Below are positions 63,082 through 64,000 of a DNA stretch of 64,000 bases, piece by piece (positions within the stretch are counted from its first letter, which is position 1; each line of letters starts with the position of its first letter). The translations under genes were made by a program, and so were the position numbers. The stretch is from WHSW01 sp963767475 (lineage in GTDB: Bacteria; Actinomycetota; Thermoleophilia; Solirubrobacterales; 70-9), in NCBI GenBank assembly GCA_963767475.1, contig CAVYEI010000006.1, positions 1 through 64,000 of the forward strand. Reading direction: 5' to 3'. The notes below the pieces were generated by a model. That model was given only the letters and a program-made list of their open reading frames with translations, did no database searches and was not told where the DNA came from.

Positions 63082-63459
63082 ATGCGCCGATCCGACCAGC
63101 GCCGCGACGCCGTCTTCGCGCTCTACCAGCGTGACGTCACCGGGCGGCCGCTCGACGAGCAGCTTGCCGCGGCGAAGCGGTTCACGCGCGAGCTCGCGGA
63201 GGGAACGGACTCCGAGCTCGACTCGCTGGATGAGGAGATCGGCCGACTCTCGAAGGGCTGGGAGCTCGATCGGATCGCGGCCCTCGAGCGCTCGATCATG
63301 CGCGTCGCCCTGCACGAGATGCGACAGGGTCTGCCGGTCGAGGTGGCGATCGATGAGGCCGTGAACATGGCGAAGGAATACTGCGGCGCCGACGCACCTG
63401 GGTTCGTCAACGGGATCCTCGGCTCGGCCGCGCGTGAGCTGCAGGAGGCACATCCGTGA
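63082..63459 (+). CDS. nusB: Transcription antitermination factor NusB
   Basis: 125 residues. An all-helical NusB: RRSDQRRDAVFALYQRDVTGRPL at the N terminus (the RNA-binding Arg-rich helix), WELDRIAALERSIMRVALHEM and the conserved VAIDEAVNMAKEYCGADAPGFVNGIL. It binds boxA RNA with S10 in rRNA antitermination. ATG 63082 starts the family core. The GTG of the next gene overlaps its stop by 4 bases. Confidence 0.95.
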   Translation: MRRSDQRRDAVFALYQRDVTGRPLDEQLAAAKRFTRELAEGTDSELDSLDEEIGRLSKGWELDRIAALERSIMRVALHEMRQGLPVEVAIDEAVNMAKEYCGADAPGFVNGILGSAARELQEAHP

Positions 63460-63647
63460 GCGACGACCCCGCCGCGCGCGTGCGCGAGCTGGCGGCGAAG
63501 CTGGGCGAGATCTCCGAGCGCCTGCGCGACCCCGAGGTCGCCGATCAGCAGGCCGCCGAGCTCGCCCGTGAAGCGGCCGAGCTGGTGAGCCAGGCCGGCA
63601 ACGAGATCGACCGGGCGCTGAGCGAGTCGGACTCCGACGGGGGTTGA
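63456..63647 (+). CDS. Putative exodeoxyribonuclease VII small subunit
   Basis: 63 residues, two or three helices with heptad pattern (VRELAAKLGEISERLRDP, then AAELAREAAELVSQAGNEIDRAL). Size, charge and position between nusB and the prenyl synthase gene fit xseB, but the typical LEEIVERLE...SLEESLALYEEG consensus is only loosely matched and xseA is not in the window. Start is the GTG at 63456. Call held with reserve. Confidence 0.5.
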   Translation: MSDDPAARVRELAAKLGEISERLRDPEVADQQAAELAREAAELVSQAGNEIDRALSESDSDGG

Positions 63648-63649
63648 CT

Positions 63650-63700
63650 GTGAGGCGAAGCGAAGCGAAGCCGAGCCGCGCCGCCGTCGAGGCGCCTTAA
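63650..63700 (+). CDS. Repeated 16-codon mini-ORF, copy 2, before the polyprenyl synthase gene
   Basis: GTG to TAA encodes MRRSEAKPSRAAVEAP, 15 of 16 residues as in copy 1 at 13913. It begins 2 bases after the preceding stop and ends 4 bases before the GTG of the prenyl synthase. GGTTGA occurs just before the GTG in both copies. All four base differences fall at codon third positions. The ends TGAGGCG and CGCCTTA are complementary with one G-U pair in both copies. Confidence 0.45.
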   Translation: MRRSEAKPSRAAVEAP

Positions 63701-63704
63701 GTTC

Positions 63705-64000
63705 GTGGGGGAGTACCCGGACGACCTGCGGGCGCTGGTCGAGGACTACCTGGGCGAACTCGGCTTCTCGAGCCTCGACGCGACCACCGGCCTCGACGAG
63801 GCGATGCGCTACTCGCTGCTTGCCGGCGGCAAACGGATCCGCCCGGTGCTCTGCCTCGCCGCGGCGCGGGCGGCGGGAACCGACCCCGCCGAGGTGCTGC
63901 CCGCGGCGGCGGCGATCGAGCTCATCCACACCTACTCGCTGATCCACGACGACCTGCCGGCGATGGACGACGACGAGCTGCGCCGCGGGCGCCCCACCTC
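63705..64000 (+). CDS. Polyprenyl (farnesyl/geranylgeranyl) diphosphate synthase, 5' part
   Basis: 98 residues to the window edge, from GTG 63705 (VGEYPDDLRALVEDYL). Diagnostic pieces are MRYSLLAGGKRIRPVLCLAA (GGKRxR, binds diphosphate) and ELIHTYSLIHDDLPAMDDDELRRGRPT, the first Asp-rich motif DDxxxxD in the IspA/GGPS form with two residues inserted. It would elongate isoprenoid chains from IPP and DMAPP. The position after nusB-xseB matches ispA. The second Asp-rich motif lies beyond the window. Confidence 0.9.
   Translation, partial: MGEYPDDLRALVEDYLGELGFSSLDATTGLDEAMRYSLLAGGKRIRPVLCLAAARAAGTDPAEVLPAAAAIELIHTYSLIHDDLPAMDDDELRRGRPT

Noticed and set aside
1..64000. CRISPR array, insertion sequences, prophage or toxin-antitoxin genes
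   Set aside because: No regularly spaced short repeats, transposase, phage structural genes or known toxin pairs were seen.

Overview
The window looks like chromosomal DNA of a high-GC actinobacterium of the class Thermoleophilia (Solirubrobacterales or relatives). This is judged from about 70% GC with strong G/C at codon third positions, frequent GTG and TTG starts, secreted proteins with a small N-terminal membrane segment followed by RTX, Ig-like or Ala-rich repeats, and a complete Gram-positive-style type IV pilus locus. This assignment is inference from gene content; no 16S gene is present.

Layout. 1-4.7 kb: a PLP-dependent Cys/Met-metabolism enzyme and a histidine kinase, both broken by many single-base shifts, next to an intact OmpR-type response regulator; then a cupin and an ECF sigma factor with a SnoaL tail and one frameshift. 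4.7-8.7 kb: SRPBCC protein, an ArsR + SRPBCC pair with a likely operator, a Na+/H+ antiporter, tRNA-Met(CAU), a YrdB-like membrane protein and a hemerythrin. 8.7-13.9 kb: RTX protein, aminopeptidase, glutamate formiminotransferase, LysM/VanY peptidase, MBL hydrolase. 13.9-27.7 kb: a translation and housekeeping block, hisS-aspS, a NifU-like/MnmA fusion, alaS-ruvX-mltG-aroE.

27.7-49.7 kb is the type IV pilus region: pilB, pilT, pilC, then (after an unrelated 32.4-37.2 kb segment of membrane and metabolic genes) a class I cyclic-di-GMP riboswitch in front of the major pilin pilA, a strong intrinsic terminator, three minor-pilin-like genes, prepilin peptidase pilD, pilM-N-O, a pilP-positioned membrane protein and a 1080-residue secreted nine-repeat protein. 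No secretin is seen, as expected for a monoderm. The reading is that c-di-GMP sets pilin supply while the terminator keeps minor pilins at lower dosage.

49.7-64 kb: shikimate pathway operon aroC, aroK-aroB fusion, aroQ, then an M24 peptidase, a baeRF-type protein, a PEBP protein, two metallopeptidases on the minus strand, a large RTX plus tandem-repeat protein with one frameshift and a perfect 218-bp internal repeat, efp, a secreted unknown, nusB, a putative xseB and the start of a polyprenyl synthase gene.

The most unusual item is a 51-bp element found twice (13913-13963 and 63650-63700). Each copy reads as a 16-codon ORF from GTG to a stop and sits 0 or 4 bases in front of the GTG start of hisS or of the prenyl synthase gene. 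All four differences between the copies lie at codon third positions. It could be a translated leader peptide family or a dispersed palindromic repeat.
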